Shown one piece after another: positions 1 to 9,639 of a stretch of 64,000 nucleotides of DNA. Position 1 is the stretch's first letter; every line of letters starts with the position of its first letter. Origin of the DNA: Roseibium sp. HPY-6 (GTDB taxonomy: Bacteria > Pseudomonadota > Alphaproteobacteria > Rhizobiales > Stappiaceae); NCBI RefSeq assembly GCF_040530035.1, contig NZ_JBEWCD010000002.1, positions 1,860,001 through 1,924,000 on the forward strand, given 5' to 3'. Both the position numbers and the translations under genes were made by a program. Under the pieces are notes generated by a model, which was given only the letters and a program-made list of their open reading frames with translations, did no database searches and had not been told where the DNA came from.

Positions 1-1287
1 GACTTTGAGACAGAGGCGCTGCCCGGGTCCTTGCCGCAGGGCATGAACAGCCCTCAGAAATGCGCTTATGGTCTTTACGGAGAACAGCTTTCCGGCACCG
101 CGTTCACGGCTCCCAGTCACCAGAACGAGAGAACCTGGTGCTACCGCATCCGTCCGTCGGTGAAGCACACAAGCCGTTTTGAGAAGATCGACCTGCCATA
201 TTGGAAGAGCGCTCCGAACATTGCGGACGATGTGATTTCGCTTGGACAATATCGCTGGGATCCGGTGCCGCATTCCAGCGAAGAGCTTTCCTGGCTGACC
301 GGAATGCGCACGATGACAACCGCCGGAGACGTCAATACCCAGGTTGGCATGGCGAGCCACATTTATCTGGTGACCAGGTCGATGGAAGACGAATACTTCT
401 TTTCCGCCGATAGCGAGCTTCTGGTGGTGCCACAGGAAGGGATCCTGAGGTTCTGCACGGAACTCGGCGTTATTGAGCTGGAGCCTAAGGAAATTGCCAT
501 CATCCCGCGCGGGCTGGTCTACCGGGTCGAAGTCGTCAAGGGTCCCGCACGAGGGTTCGTCTGCGAGAATTACGGACAGAAATTCGAGCTGCCGGGAAGG
601 GGGCCAATCGGCGCTAACTGCATGGCAAACAGACGCGATTTCAAGACCCCGGTCGCCTGTTTCGAAGACCGTGAAACACCTTCAACGCTGACGGTGAAAT
701 GGTGCGGTCAGTTCCACGAGACAAAGATTGGCCATTCGCCTCTCGACGTTGTCGCGTGGCACGGCAACTATGCGCCGTGCAAATATGATCTGAGGAACTA
801 CTGCCCGATCGGTGCGATCCTGTTTGATCATCCCGACCCCTCTATCTTCACCGTTCTGACCGCCGCGTCCGGTGTGCCGGGAACGGCCAACATCGACTTC
901 GTGCTGTTCCGGGAGCGCTGGATGGTGATGGAAGATACGTTCCGTCCGCCCTGGTATCACAAGAACATCATGTCCGAGTTGATGGGCAACATCTATGGCC
1001 AGTATGACGCCAAGCCCAAGGGGTTTGTGCCGGGTGGCATGAGCCTCCACAACATGATGCTTCCACACGGGCCGGACAAAAATGCCTTCGAGGGTGCGTC
1101 CAACGCGGATCTCAAGGCGGAAAAGCTCGACAACACCATGTCCTTCATGTTCGAGACCCGTTTTCCGCAGCACCTGACGGAATTTGCCGCCAAGGAAGCG
1201 CCGCTGCAGGACGACTATATTGACTGCTGGGAGTCTCTTGAGAAAAAGTTCGATGGAACCCCTGAGGGCACCTGGAACAAGGATTGA
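1..1287 (+). CDS. hmgA: Homogentisate 1,2-dioxygenase (5' end outside window)
   Basis: This enzyme opens the ring of homogentisate to maleylacetoacetate in tyrosine/phenylalanine breakdown, using one non-heme Fe(II). The frame is open from base 1, and [19 protein letters not shown] at the left edge matches the family's N-terminal region, so roughly 25-30 residues lie upstream of the window. The TTG at 31 is therefore not the start. The three iron ligands are visible, counting from base 1: H320 and E326 in WYHKNIMSE, and H356 in LPHGPD; the 6- and 36-residue spacings agree with the human enzyme's H335/E341/H371. It heads a run of same-strand genes for the rest of the pathway, with the fumarylacetoacetate hydrolase following after 126 bp. 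Confidence 0.96.
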   Translation, partial: DFETEALPGSLPQGMNSPQKCAYGLYGEQLSGTAFTAPSHQNERTWCYRIRPSVKHTSRFEKIDLPYWKSAPNIADDVISLGQYRWDPVPHSSEELSWLTGMRTMTTAGDVNTQVGMASHIYLVTRSMEDEYFFSADSELLVVPQEGILRFCTELGVIELEPKEIAIIPRGLVYRVEVVKGPARGFVCENYGQKFELPGRGPIGANCMANRRDFKTPVACFEDRETPSTLTVKWCGQFHETKIGHSPLDVVAWHGNYAPCKYDLRNYCPIGAILFDHPDPSIFTVLTAASGVPGTANIDFVLFRERWMVMEDTFRPPWYHKNIMSELMGNIYGQYDAKPKGFVPGGMSLHNMMLPHGPDKNAFEGASNADLKAEKLDNTMSFMFETRFPQHLTEFAAKEAPLQDDYIDCWESLEKKFDGTPEGTWNKD

Positions 1288-1413
1288 GAAAATGTGCCCT
1301 TCCGAGGGGCGCTGACGTGCAAAGCAGAAAAGGCGTCATTGAGCCGCTGAGGCCCTTTCTGGCAAAACCTTTGTCGCCCATGATGGCCTGACAATCACAA
1401 GGAGCTGAATTTC

Positions 1414-2421
1414 ATGAAACTGGCAACGCTCAAGGATGGCAGCCGGGACGGCAAGCTGGTTGTGGTCAACGATCGGTTGACCTTTTGCACCGATGCCAGC
1501 CACATCGCACCGACGTTGCAGGCCGCGCTGGACGACTGGGACTCTATCGCGCCGAAGCTTGCACTTCTGGCGGAAAGCCTGTCGCACGAGGCCGTGCCGA
1601 CAATCCGGTTTCACGAGCATGATGCCCTCTCGCCGCTACCACGTGCCTACCAGTGGGCGGACGGCTCTGCCTATGTCAATCACGTGGAACTTGTGCGCAA
1701 GGCAAGAGGCGCCCAGATGCCGGACAGTTTCTGGACGGACCCGCTGATGTATCAGGGAGGCTCCGACACTTTTCTTGCTCCACGTGATCCGATCAGAATG
1801 CGCGACGAGGCCTGGGGCATTGATATGGAAGGCGAGATTGCCGTCATCACCGGTGATGTCCCGATGGGTGCCAGCCCGGAGGACGCGCTTGGCGCGATCC
1901 GTCTTGTGATGCTGGTCAATGACGTGTCCCTGCGCGGGCTCATTCCGGCAGAGCTCGGCAAGGGCTTCGGTTTTTTCCAGTCAAAACCGTCTTCTACGTT
2001 TTCCCCTGTCGCCGTTACGCCGGATGAACTGGGCGATGCCTGGAAGGACGGCAAGCTGCATTTGTCGCTCCATGTGGATTTGAACGGAGCCCCGTTCGGC
2101 CGTGCGGAGGCAGGCGTCGACATGACCTTTGATTTCGGCCAGCTTATCGCTCACGCCGCGAAATCGCGGGACCTTGGCGCTGGTGCGATTATAGGATCCG
2201 GCACCGTCTCTAACAAGCTTGACGGCGGACCTGGAAAGCCGGTCGCAGAAGGCGGCGTCGGCTATTCCTGCATTGCCGAGATCCGCATGATCGAGACCAT
2301 CAAGGACGGTCAGGCCAAGACCCCGTTCATGAAATTCGGCGACACGGTTCGCATCGAGATGGTGGACGGCGAGGGCCATTCGATTTTCGGGGCGATTGAA
2401 CAGACGGTGGAGAAGGTCTAG
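1414..2421 (+). CDS. Fumarylacetoacetate hydrolase family protein
   Basis: This 335-residue protein probably hydrolyses fumarylacetoacetate to fumarate and acetoacetate, the last step of the homogentisate route. The metal-binding core is recognisable from EGEIAVITGD (about residue 145), followed by the VNDVSLR segment and the C-terminal IGSGTVSN stretch typical of the FAH fold. The ATG at 1414 follows an AAGGAGCTG ribosome-binding site at good spacing. It lies directly downstream of hmgA. No glutathione-dependent maleylacetoacetate isomerase (maiA) is present in the visible cluster, so isomerisation must be done elsewhere or by another protein of the operon. The fold is certain; the exact substrate is inferred from context. 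Confidence 0.9.
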   Translation: MKLATLKDGSRDGKLVVVNDRLTFCTDASHIAPTLQAALDDWDSIAPKLALLAESLSHEAVPTIRFHEHDALSPLPRAYQWADGSAYVNHVELVRKARGAQMPDSFWTDPLMYQGGSDTFLAPRDPIRMRDEAWGIDMEGEIAVITGDVPMGASPEDALGAIRLVMLVNDVSLRGLIPAELGKGFGFFQSKPSSTFSPVAVTPDELGDAWKDGKLHLSLHVDLNGAPFGRAEAGVDMTFDFGQLIAHAAKSRDLGAGAIIGSGTVSNKLDGGPGKPVAEGGVGYSCIAEIRMIETIKDGQAKTPFMKFGDTVRIEMVDGEGHSIFGAIEQTVEKV

Positions 2422-2515
2422 CGGGGCCGAGCCCTCATTCTTTGAGAAACTGCAAACCAGCGTCGGAACAGTTCCGGCGGCAGCATCTATCGGAAAATGT
2501 GCCTCGGGAGGCAAC

Positions 2516-3475
2516 ATGAGCAAGCAATTCGCATCTGTCGGTGACATGGCGGAAAAGAAGATCTCCTTCACCGAGATCGGCAAGGATCTGTGGGCCTTTA
2601 CGGCCGAGGGAGACCCGAATACCGGCGTCATCATCGGCGATGACAGCGTCATGATCATCGAGGCGCAGGCGACACCTGAACTCGCCAGCAAGGTGATCGA
2701 AAAGGTGCGCTCCGTCACCGACAAGCCGATCAGCCATCTTGTGCTGACCCATTATCACGCCGTGCGCGTTCTGGGCGCTGCTGCCTATCAGGCACCGACC
2801 ATTATCATGAGCCAGAAGGCCCGCTCCATGGTGGTCGAGCGGGGTGCTGAAGACCGGGAATCTGAATTCATGCGTTTCCCGCGTCTGTTCATGGGCTATG
2901 ACAACGTCAACGACATTCCGCCCCTGACCTGGCCGACCACCACCTTCAACGACCGCATGACCGTTTATCTGGGCAAGCGCCGGGTCGATCTGCGCTTCCT
3001 TGGGCGCGCGCATACGGCGGGTGACATCGTCATCCATGTGCCGGACCAGAACGTCATGTTCACCGGCGATATCGTCGAGTACCACTCCGCGTGTTACTGC
3101 GGCGACGGCCATTTCAACGACTGGCCGACAACGATTGAAGCGATCCGTTCCTTCGATGTGGAAGCCATCGCACCGGGCCGCGGTGACGCGCTGGTCGGCA
3201 AGGAGATGGTTGGCAAGGCGCTGACCAACACGGCCGACTTCGTGTCCTCGACCTACCGGCCGGTCGCCCGGATCGCCCAGGGTGGCGGATCGCTGAAAGA
3301 GGCCTGGGATGCCTGCCGCGCCGAATGCGATCCGAAGTTCAAGGACTACGCGATCTACGAGCATTGCCTGCCGTTCAATGTCGCCCGGGCTTATGACGAG
3401 GCACTCGGCATCGACACACCGCGCATCTGGACGGCAGAGCGCGACGCCAAGATGTGGGCGGATCTGCAGGGATGA
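2516..3475 (+). CDS. MBL-fold hydrolase-like protein with degenerate HxHxDH motif
   Basis: This is a 319-residue metallo-beta-lactamase-fold protein of the SoxH/quinoprotein-relay type. The ATG at 2516 is preferred because CGGGAGG lies just upstream; a longer frame from 2396 would overlap the previous gene. The usual THxHxDH motif reads THYHAVR (H79, H81, then V83 and R84), so the Asp and His that bind the second metal are replaced. The later ligands look preserved: H166 in RAHTAGD and D185 in FTGDIV. A single-metal site or a non-hydrolytic role is possible. It sits between the fumarylacetoacetate hydrolase and the flavin hydroxylase, suggesting a part in aromatic catabolism. The fold is clear; the reaction is unknown. 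Confidence 0.85.
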   Translation: MSKQFASVGDMAEKKISFTEIGKDLWAFTAEGDPNTGVIIGDDSVMIIEAQATPELASKVIEKVRSVTDKPISHLVLTHYHAVRVLGAAAYQAPTIIMSQKARSMVVERGAEDRESEFMRFPRLFMGYDNVNDIPPLTWPTTTFNDRMTVYLGKRRVDLRFLGRAHTAGDIVIHVPDQNVMFTGDIVEYHSACYCGDGHFNDWPTTIEAIRSFDVEAIAPGRGDALVGKEMVGKALTNTADFVSSTYRPVARIAQGGGSLKEAWDACRAECDPKFKDYAIYEHCLPFNVARAYDEALGIDTPRIWTAERDAKMWADLQG

Positions 3476-4074
3476 AACTTCTGGGCGCATTCGCCGTATT
3501 GGTTTTGCAAGCCTCGACTGCCGTGGCATGCATCTACTCGGGTACAGGAAGTATTGAGCGTCTCATCGGTGCGGAATTCGTAGTGGCAGGACGTTTCGCT
3601 GAGTGCACCGAACGGCAAATTCGTTCGATAGAACCCCATGGCGAGGCTTTGGAACTTGTTATCGAAGTCACCGATCAGAACCACGTGAACGTGACACCAT
3701 TGATGCAAGGGCGAGACCTGAAATTCCTGTTGCCTGGAAGAGGTTATGCCGCGTCTTGGGACTGCGGTTACGCCGTTGAGGAAGGTCGAAAATTCTTGCT
3801 TGGCCTAGCTGTTTTGAATCTAAACACCGGCAGCGTATGGAAGTTTCATCGTGAGCCCAAATACCCATCAAACGGTGTGTTTCCAAACCCTCCAATCCTG
3901 GAGACTGGAGACCGGCTGGTGCTGTCGCAATCTGCCCTTTGTCACAGCGGAATGCTGTTTCCTGCTTCAGATGATATGATCGATCGCGCAAAACGGGTTT
4001 TTGACGGCGTTGGAGATCTGGAAATGGAGCTCGAAGAGCTTGTTAGTTCTCATGCTCGATATGGCTTGTATTGA
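3472..4074 (+). CDS. Small secreted hypothetical protein
   Basis: I do not recognise this 200-residue protein. The ATG at 3472 overlaps the stop of the preceding gene in an ATGA arrangement, indicating translational coupling. The N-terminus MKLLGAFAVLVLQASTAVAC is a plausible Sec signal peptide with an A-V-A cleavage site; Cys lies immediately after, but the lipobox is imperfect, so lipoprotein status is doubtful. The mature part has several cysteines (ACIYSG, FAECTE, WDCGY, ALCHSG) that could form disulfides outside the cytoplasm. Base composition is more AT-rich than its neighbours, so it may be a later insertion into the homogentisate operon. Confidence 0.7.
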   Translation: MKLLGAFAVLVLQASTAVACIYSGTGSIERLIGAEFVVAGRFAECTERQIRSIEPHGEALELVIEVTDQNHVNVTPLMQGRDLKFLLPGRGYAASWDCGYAVEEGRKFLLGLAVLNLNTGSVWKFHREPKYPSNGVFPNPPILETGDRLVLSQSALCHSGMLFPASDDMIDRAKRVFDGVGDLEMELEELVSSHARYGLY

Positions 4075-4082
4075 GGGTTTCC

Positions 4083-4607
4083 ATGGTTACAGCCCTTCAT
4101 CAACTCCAGCTGATGGCACGCAACAACGCCTACGCCAATGAAATGCTCTATGAGGCCTGTTGCCGTCTCAGCCAGGCAGAGTTCGACGCCGAGCGGGCGG
4201 GTTTTTTTCCGTCCATTCGCAAAACCCTCAATCACAACTGGGAAGTCGACCGCTACTATCTGGATGCGCTTTGCGAGGAGGGCAAAGGCCTGTCTGTCTA
4301 CGATACGCCTCATCTTGAAACAGCGGACAAGCTGCGTTCGGCGCAAACCTGGCAGGACCAACAACTCATCCTGTTCTGTGATGAACTTGGCGAAACGGAT
4401 CTGGACAGGAAAATTGCGCAGGATCGGGGCAGCAAAGGCGTCATGCAGGAGACCATTGGCAACACGTTGCTGCACCTCTTTCAGCATCAGGTTCATCACC
4501 GTGGACAGGCACATGCCATGCTGGCTGGTACCAGTGTAACGCCGCCTCAACTGGATGATTTCTTTCTTGAATTCGGCCGCCACCCGGTGGCCAGAAAACA
4601 CATGTAG
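4083..4607 (+). CDS. DinB family protein
   Basis: This 174-residue protein has the four-helix DinB/YfiT fold. Metal-ligand histidines are visible in LNHNWEVDRYY and in HQVHHRGQAHAML near the C-terminus. The ATG at 4083 is preferred over the TTG at 4071, which would overlap the previous stop. The fold includes thiol-dependent S-transferases and the mycothiol-dependent maleylpyruvate isomerase of Actinobacteria. Its place inside a homogentisate operon that shows no maiA makes an isomerase or thiol-transferase role worth considering, but that is inference. It is followed 23 bp later by the flavin hydroxylase. Confidence 0.85.
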   Translation: MVTALHQLQLMARNNAYANEMLYEACCRLSQAEFDAERAGFFPSIRKTLNHNWEVDRYYLDALCEEGKGLSVYDTPHLETADKLRSAQTWQDQQLILFCDELGETDLDRKIAQDRGSKGVMQETIGNTLLHLFQHQVHHRGQAHAMLAGTSVTPPQLDDFFLEFGRHPVARKHM

Positions 4608-4630
4608 CGCGGGATTCGGGAGGTAAACCT

Positions 4631-6244
4631 GTGACCAAACTCTTTGAGGTGCCTTTGTATCCCTACAAGCGCACTGCCGATCAGGACGCGCAAGCACCTG
4701 TGCGCCATCCGGTCGTCATCATCGGTGCCGGCCCCGTCGGCCTCGCCATGGCGATCGACCTCGCCCAGGCAGATGTTCCGGTTGTCGTGCTCGACGACAA
4801 CGACAAGGTCAGCGTCGGATCGAGGGCGATCTGTTTTTCAAAGCGCTCGCTGGAAATCTTCGATCGGCTTGGATGCGGCAACGAAATGGTCGAGAAGGGC
4901 GTCGTCTGGAACCTGGGCAAGGTCTATTTCGGCGACAGGCAGGTCTATAATTTCAACCTGCTGCCCGAAGACGGTCACAAGCGTCCTGCCTTCATCAATC
5001 TCCAGCAATATTACTGCGAGCTGTATCTCGTCGAACGTATCCGGGCCCTGCAGGCGGAAGGCAAGCCCGTGGAAATACGCGGCGGCAACAGGGTGGAGAA
5101 CCTGCACCGCTACGACGATCATACACTCGTCACGGTCGAAACGCAGGAGGGCGCTTATAACCTGGAAGCCGATTGGCTGGTCGCTTGCGATGGGGCCAAT
5201 TCGCCAACCCGCCGAATGCTCGACCTCGATTTTGTCGGGCGCGTGTTTGAAGACAATTTCCTGATCGCCGATGTCATCATGAAGGCGGATTTTCCAACCG
5301 AGCGCTGGTTCTGGTTCGATCCGCCGTTTAATAAGGATCAGTCGGCGCTGTTGCACAAGCAACCTGATGGCGTCTGGCGCATCGACCTTCAACTCGGTTG
5401 GGATATCGACAAGGAAGAAGAGAAGAAGCCGGAAAACGTCATCCCGCGGCTTAAGCAGATGCTGGGCGAGGATGTCGACTTCGATCTGGAATGGGTGTCG
5501 ATCTACACTTTCCAGTGTCGCCGCATGGAACAGTTCCGCCATGGCAGGGTGATTTTCGCGGGCGATAGCGCGCATCAGGTATCTCCCTTTGGTGCACGCG
5601 GGGCCAATTCCGGTTTTCAGGATGCCGACAATCTTGGCTGGAAACTGAAACTCGTTCTGGATGGGTCGGCTCCGGAAGCGCTGCTCGACAGCTATTCCTT
5701 TGAAAGAGAACTGGGGGCGGATGAAAACATACTGCAAAGCTCCCGCTCGACGGACTTCATCACACCGAAATCGGAAATGAGCCGGATTTTTCGGGACGCG
5801 GTTCTGGACTTGTCCGAGCATCACGCCTTTGCGCGTCCGCTTGTAAATTCCGGACGCCTGTCGGTTCCCTGCACTTATGACGGGTCACCGCTCAACGGCG
5901 CGGATGACAAGAAACTGCCGGATCGGACCCGTCCGGGAAGTCCTGTTGCAGACGCACCGCTATCCGGTGGCTGGTTGCTCGACCGGTTGGGGGGCGATTT
6001 CCTTCTTCTGGGATGCGGGATTGAGGTGCCGGCGGTTACAGAACTCAACGGCGTTCCGGTCAAGGGGCTGACGGTCGCAAACGACGAATTCAGTCCGGAA
6101 CTGGCGCAAAGATATCTTGGAAACGCCGCTGCTGCGGTCTATCTGATCCGCCCTGACCAGCACGTTGCTGCGCGGTGGCAACACTATGACCGGGATATGG
6201 TCGACCAGGCGATCGAAAAGGCAATAGGAAGAGGCTTGCAATGA
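4631..6244 (+). CDS. FAD-dependent aromatic hydroxylase (MhpA/PheA-TfdB type)
   Basis: This 537-residue flavoprotein monooxygenase is related to 3-(3-hydroxyphenyl)propionate hydroxylase. It starts with GTG at 4631, preceded by GGGAGG. The Rossmann FAD motif IIGAGPVGLAMAIDLAQ lies near residue 30, and the FAD/ribityl-binding AGDSAHQVSPFGARGAN near residue 312. The C-terminal thioredoxin-like extension of this subfamily is present. It probably hydroxylates a phenolic acid that feeds homogentisate, such as a hydroxyphenylacetate, because it shares the operon with hmgA and the FAH-family enzyme. The exact substrate cannot be read from the sequence. Its 3' end overlaps the next small gene by 4 bp (ATGA). 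Confidence 0.88.
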   Translation: MTKLFEVPLYPYKRTADQDAQAPVRHPVVIIGAGPVGLAMAIDLAQADVPVVVLDDNDKVSVGSRAICFSKRSLEIFDRLGCGNEMVEKGVVWNLGKVYFGDRQVYNFNLLPEDGHKRPAFINLQQYYCELYLVERIRALQAEGKPVEIRGGNRVENLHRYDDHTLVTVETQEGAYNLEADWLVACDGANSPTRRMLDLDFVGRVFEDNFLIADVIMKADFPTERWFWFDPPFNKDQSALLHKQPDGVWRIDLQLGWDIDKEEEKKPENVIPRLKQMLGEDVDFDLEWVSIYTFQCRRMEQFRHGRVIFAGDSAHQVSPFGARGANSGFQDADNLGWKLKLVLDGSAPEALLDSYSFERELGADENILQSSRSTDFITPKSEMSRIFRDAVLDLSEHHAFARPLVNSGRLSVPCTYDGSPLNGADDKKLPDRTRPGSPVADAPLSGGWLLDRLGGDFLLLGCGIEVPAVTELNGVPVKGLTVANDEFSPELAQRYLGNAAAAVYLIRPDQHVAARWQHYDRDMVDQAIEKAIGRGLQ

Positions 6245-6438
6245 CCGAAGAAGTTTTACGGCCGAACCTGGAGGCTCCTGATGCCTTTTATGCAGATTTG
6301 TTGGCGGCACATGAAGGTCTGAGCAAACAGGAAAGCGATGCCTACAACGCCCGGCTCATCTTGCTGATGGCCAACCATATTGGCGATCTTCAATCACTGA
6401 AAAGGCTCCTTGATGAAGCCCGGGCTGAACGAATCTAA
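6241..6438 (+). CDS. DUF2783 domain protein
   Basis: This 65-residue, probably all-helical acidic protein matches my memory of the DUF2783 family, which is often found beside MhpA-type flavin hydroxylases. It starts at the ATG that overlaps the hydroxylase stop codon (ATGA), so the two are almost certainly co-translated. It has no signal peptide or membrane segment. A role as a small partner of the hydroxylase is suggested by context only. It is the last gene of the homogentisate operon. Confidence 0.8.
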   Translation: MTEEVLRPNLEAPDAFYADLLAAHEGLSKQESDAYNARLILLMANHIGDLQSLKRLLDEARAERI

Positions 6439-6737
6439 GCACAAATAGTAGTAGAGAGTTCGCCTTTGTTTGCATCGAGTAAGTAGAGTAACGGATTCGA
6501 TTTAGCGCCTTAGTTCTATTTCAGATGGTATTGGAGGCGTACCTCAATCGCACGAATGCAGCCTCTATTTAATTCGGGCAAAAAAAGGCCGGCTTGTTTT
6601 TTGGTTTATGTCCATGATCAAAATGACATTTTTCAGCTTTATTTAATTTACTCAACTTGGGCCCACGCCGCAGCCACAACTCTTCATGAAATGTTTATCC
6701 AACCCCCGGTTTACTTGAACAAAGTGTTGGGGGAACG
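6439..6737. other. AT-rich intergenic region between homogentisate operon and MCP gene
   Basis: About 300 bp without a convincing gene. A run of A, a GGCCGGC core and a run of T near 6580-6604 resemble a terminator, but the stem would have almost no loop, so I do not call it. The chemoreceptor's ribosome-binding site GGGGGAACG lies at the right end. Confidence 0.5.
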
Positions 6738-9176
6738 ATGTCCAGGATACTTAAGCCTTTTAAGAACGCGCGCCTTTCTACCAAGGTTGGTGGCGGCTTC
6801 GTCACAATGATACTTGTTTCGGCCGCGGTGGGTGCCGTCGGGACGATTGCAATTCTTGGCCTGAGGGCTCAGTCCGACGTCAGTGCAAAGGCGACCACGG
6901 CCATTGCGAGCCTTCAGCAGGTTGCGCAGGCACAAGAAACCTACATGGCGGAAGGCAGTATCGAACTGGCGGAAGCCGCGACGGTGCAAATCGACCGGCT
7001 TCAGGAAGCCCTGCAGTCCCTTGATGAGGTTTCCAGCCCGTCGTCCGGACAAGGCAATACGGCGGAAGCGATTGCGCTCGTTGGACGCCTTGGGGAAGAG
7101 TTTCAGGGAGTCGTTTCGGCAGTCGACAGCCGCAAGACACAGGTCGACAAGTTGCTTCACTCCGCGCTTGGGTTGGAAACGCTGGCGGTTGAAATCACCG
7201 ATCAGATGACGAAAATTCAGCGCGAAGCCGGTGCAGCGGCCAAGAAGGCAACGAGCACACGCAACCGGGCCGACAAGGTCGGCCGGATGCTGTCCCAGAT
7301 CGAGGACAAATCGTCCGAGTTGGAAGCAGCAATCAAAAAGGCAGCCTTGTTCGGTGACCTGCCGGCTGCCGAAAGTCAGATGGTCATTGATGAAGTCGCA
7401 TCGCTCGTAAAGACGTCCAAGAAGGCCGCCAAACTCAAGGTTGACGGGGTCGATCCGGGCACGATGAAAGATCTTGCCGCCAAGACCGCTGCAATAGCCG
7501 AAATTGTACCGAAGCCGGAGGGCGAAACCGCCGCCCCAATGCCACGCGAAATCGCCAAACAGGTCGGCAGTGACCTGAAAGCGCTGAACCTGGAGGCTTC
7601 GACGCTGCGCAAGGCTGTCTACGTCGCTTCGGACGCGGCCAAGAAAGTGGCCGGTGGTGCGCAGTCAAAGCTGGGTATTGTCAGTCTTGTGGACGTCAAC
7701 GTAGCGAAATTCCTGCGGGCTTCACTTGAAATCAGGTCGGCAACCATGGAGTTCTTTGCCGGATTTGAATCGATGGGCGCGGATGCGGTTCAAATGCGCA
7801 TCGGTATCATCAGGAATCTTGCCAACACGCTCAAGGCCGACAGCGCAGCCTTCCCGGAAATCGCAGACGCGGTGGCTGCAATCGATCAGGAAGTGAATAC
7901 GTACGAAGCTGAGTTTGCCGGTATGGTTGCCGCAAAGGAAACGTTCGATGCGAAGCACAAGGCTCTTTCGGCAATATCGGGCGATGTCCGCCGGGTCATT
8001 ACCAACCTTGCCGAGGACCAGTCAGCCAGTGCTTCCGCGCGCGCAAATACCGCGCTTGGCCTCATTGCGGCAGCTCTCGTTGCTGCTGTTGTGGTCGGCG
8101 GACTGCTTGCCTTTGTGTTGTCCTTGCTGATCACGAGACCGACGCGTGCGCTGACCGAAGCCATGGGACGCCTTGCCGAAGGCGATACCGAAGTCGAAGT
8201 GCCGACAACAGACCAGCGCGATGAAATCGGCGACATGAGCCGCACCGTGCAGGTATTCCAGGAGAATGCGCGAGAACGCGTCCGCCTGGAAAGCGAGGCA
8301 AGCGCCCACCGGCAAGAGCAGAATGACCGCCAGGCCGAGGTCGATGGTCTGATCGACGGGTTCCGTCAGGAAGTCCAGGTTCTGCTCGGAGCGCTTGATG
8401 AAACGGCGGCCGGTATGGCTGGGACGGCATCGACGCTTGGTCAAATTGCCGAAAACAGCGCCGAGCAGGCGGGCGATACGTCGCGCGTGAGCGAGGATGC
8501 ATCAAGCAGCGTTGAAAACGTCGCCAGTGCGGCAGAAGAACTATCCGCTTCTATTGCCGAAATCGGCGAGCAGGTGCGGCGCTCTTCGGATATCGTGACG
8601 AGCGCGACAGGCGCCGTGCACGATACGAACACCAAGGTTCAGGATCTGGCCCAGGCGGCTTCGAAAATCGGTGAAGTCGTCAGCCTGATTCAGGCGATTG
8701 CGGAACAGACAAATCTGCTAGCACTGAACGCGACGATCGAGGCAGCACGTGCCGGCGAGGCGGGCAAGGGCTTTGCCGTTGTTGCAGCCGAAGTGAAGGA
8801 ACTGGCGACCCAGACCTCCAAGGCGACCGAGGAAATCTCGTCCCAGATCCAGACCATTCAGGAATCCACGACCGATGCCGTGAAAGCGATTGGCTCGATT
8901 TCCGACACGATGGAGGAAGTCAACGGCTATACGCAGGGAATATCGTCGGCAGTCTCTCAGCAAGGTGCGGCCACGAACGAAATCTCCGGCAACGTCCAAA
9001 GGGCGGCCGAGAGCACAATGTCTGTTCGAGCGAATATTTCCCAGCTCACGGAAGCCGTGGACGAAACCAAGGATGTTTCGGGCAGCGTTCAGTCGGCCTC
9101 CAGCGACTTGAGCGACCGAAGCACTGCCTTGAAGAAAGGCATCGAGACCTTCCTCGACCGCGTCGCCGCTGTCTGA
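6738..9176 (+). CDS. Methyl-accepting chemotaxis protein with long periplasmic sensor
   Basis: This 812-residue transmembrane chemoreceptor should signal to CheA/CheW. A first membrane helix lies near residues 18-40 and a second near 438-467, leaving about 400 residues of predicted helical periplasmic sensor between them. That is unusually long and compatible with a helical bimodular (HBM-like) domain. A HAMP domain follows ([20 protein letters not shown], about 470-520). The signalling domain carries the conserved hairpin tip [19 protein letters not shown] near residue 655. No C-terminal CheR-docking pentapeptide is visible. The start ATG follows GGGGGAACG. It is monocistronic with a good terminator directly after it. 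The ligand is unknown. Confidence 0.93.
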   Translation: MSRILKPFKNARLSTKVGGGFVTMILVSAAVGAVGTIAILGLRAQSDVSAKATTAIASLQQVAQAQETYMAEGSIELAEAATVQIDRLQEALQSLDEVSSPSSGQGNTAEAIALVGRLGEEFQGVVSAVDSRKTQVDKLLHSALGLETLAVEITDQMTKIQREAGAAAKKATSTRNRADKVGRMLSQIEDKSSELEAAIKKAALFGDLPAAESQMVIDEVASLVKTSKKAAKLKVDGVDPGTMKDLAAKTAAIAEIVPKPEGETAAPMPREIAKQVGSDLKALNLEASTLRKAVYVASDAAKKVAGGAQSKLGIVSLVDVNVAKFLRASLEIRSATMEFFAGFESMGADAVQMRIGIIRNLANTLKADSAAFPEIADAVAAIDQEVNTYEAEFAGMVAAKETFDAKHKALSAISGDVRRVITNLAEDQSASASARANTALGLIAAALVAAVVVGGLLAFVLSLLITRPTRALTEAMGRLAEGDTEVEVPTTDQRDEIGDMSRTVQVFQENARERVRLESEASAHRQEQNDRQAEVDGLIDGFRQEVQVLLGALDETAAGMAGTASTLGQIAENSAEQAGDTSRVSEDASSSVENVASAAEELSASIAEIGEQVRRSSDIVTSATGAVHDTNTKVQDLAQAASKIGEVVSLIQAIAEQTNLLALNATIEAARAGEAGKGFAVVAAEVKELATQTSKATEEISSQIQTIQESTTDAVKAIGSISDTMEEVNGYTQGISSAVSQQGAATNEISGNVQRAAESTMSVRANISQLTEAVDETKDVSGSVQSASSDLSDRSTALKKGIETFLDRVAAV

Positions 9177-9193
9177 ATCCGGCAAGTCTTTGC

Positions 9194-9223
9194 AAAAGGG
9201 GCGGCACATCAGCCGCCCTTTTT
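9194..9223 (+). terminator. Rho-independent terminator of the MCP gene
   Basis: GGGCGGC at 9199-9205 pairs with GCCGCCC at 9212-9218 across a 6-nt loop, and the stem is extended by flanking A/T pairs. It is followed by a run of five T. It lies 18 bp after the MCP stop codon. Confidence 0.85.
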
Positions 9224-9639
9224 AGTTTTGAGCAAAAAATTTGGCCACGCTGCAACTGCGTCTCAAATCAATGTGAAGCTGATACATCTCGCGAAAAGCT
9301 ACTGAATCTGTTGCTTTGTCGGAAAACTATTTAAATACCGAAAAGTATTAAATTTATTCACGTGCTGAATTCTGCGGTTATCTGTCGTTTTGAAGAAGGA
9401 GAGACAGGCATTCGTTCTCAAAAGATAAAACTACTCAACTGGTTCAAAGATTACCTGAGTAATAACCTGGGCGACTTCAGCGTTACATCTGAAATTGCCG
9501 CAGTTTTGGCCATCTGAAGTCGAATAACCCGAGCTCACCGTGGCCTGGTCACAAGTGCGGTCAAAACATTGTCACTTTACGAAAGGGCTCGCGCACCACA
9601 CGTTGGCGCGTAACGGCAACCGGACACCGCTGGACACAC
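9224..9639. other. AT-rich intergenic region, no gene seen
   Basis: About 415 bp between the MCP terminator and the LysR gene. It is clearly more AT-rich than the flanks. I see no supported open frame, repeat or RNA gene. Confidence 0.5.

Noticed and set aside
2435..3529. 364-residue minus-strand open frame opposite the MBL-fold gene
   Set aside because: Antisense to a clearly recognisable protein and full of Arg/His/Asp typical of shadow frames in GC-rich DNA.
4838..5824. 328-residue minus-strand frame opposite the flavin hydroxylase
   Set aside because: Antisense shadow of a gene with intact FAD motifs.
6580..6604. A-run, GGCCGGC and T-run that look like a terminator
   Set aside because: The symmetrical core leaves no loop, so a stable RNA hairpin is not possible as drawn.
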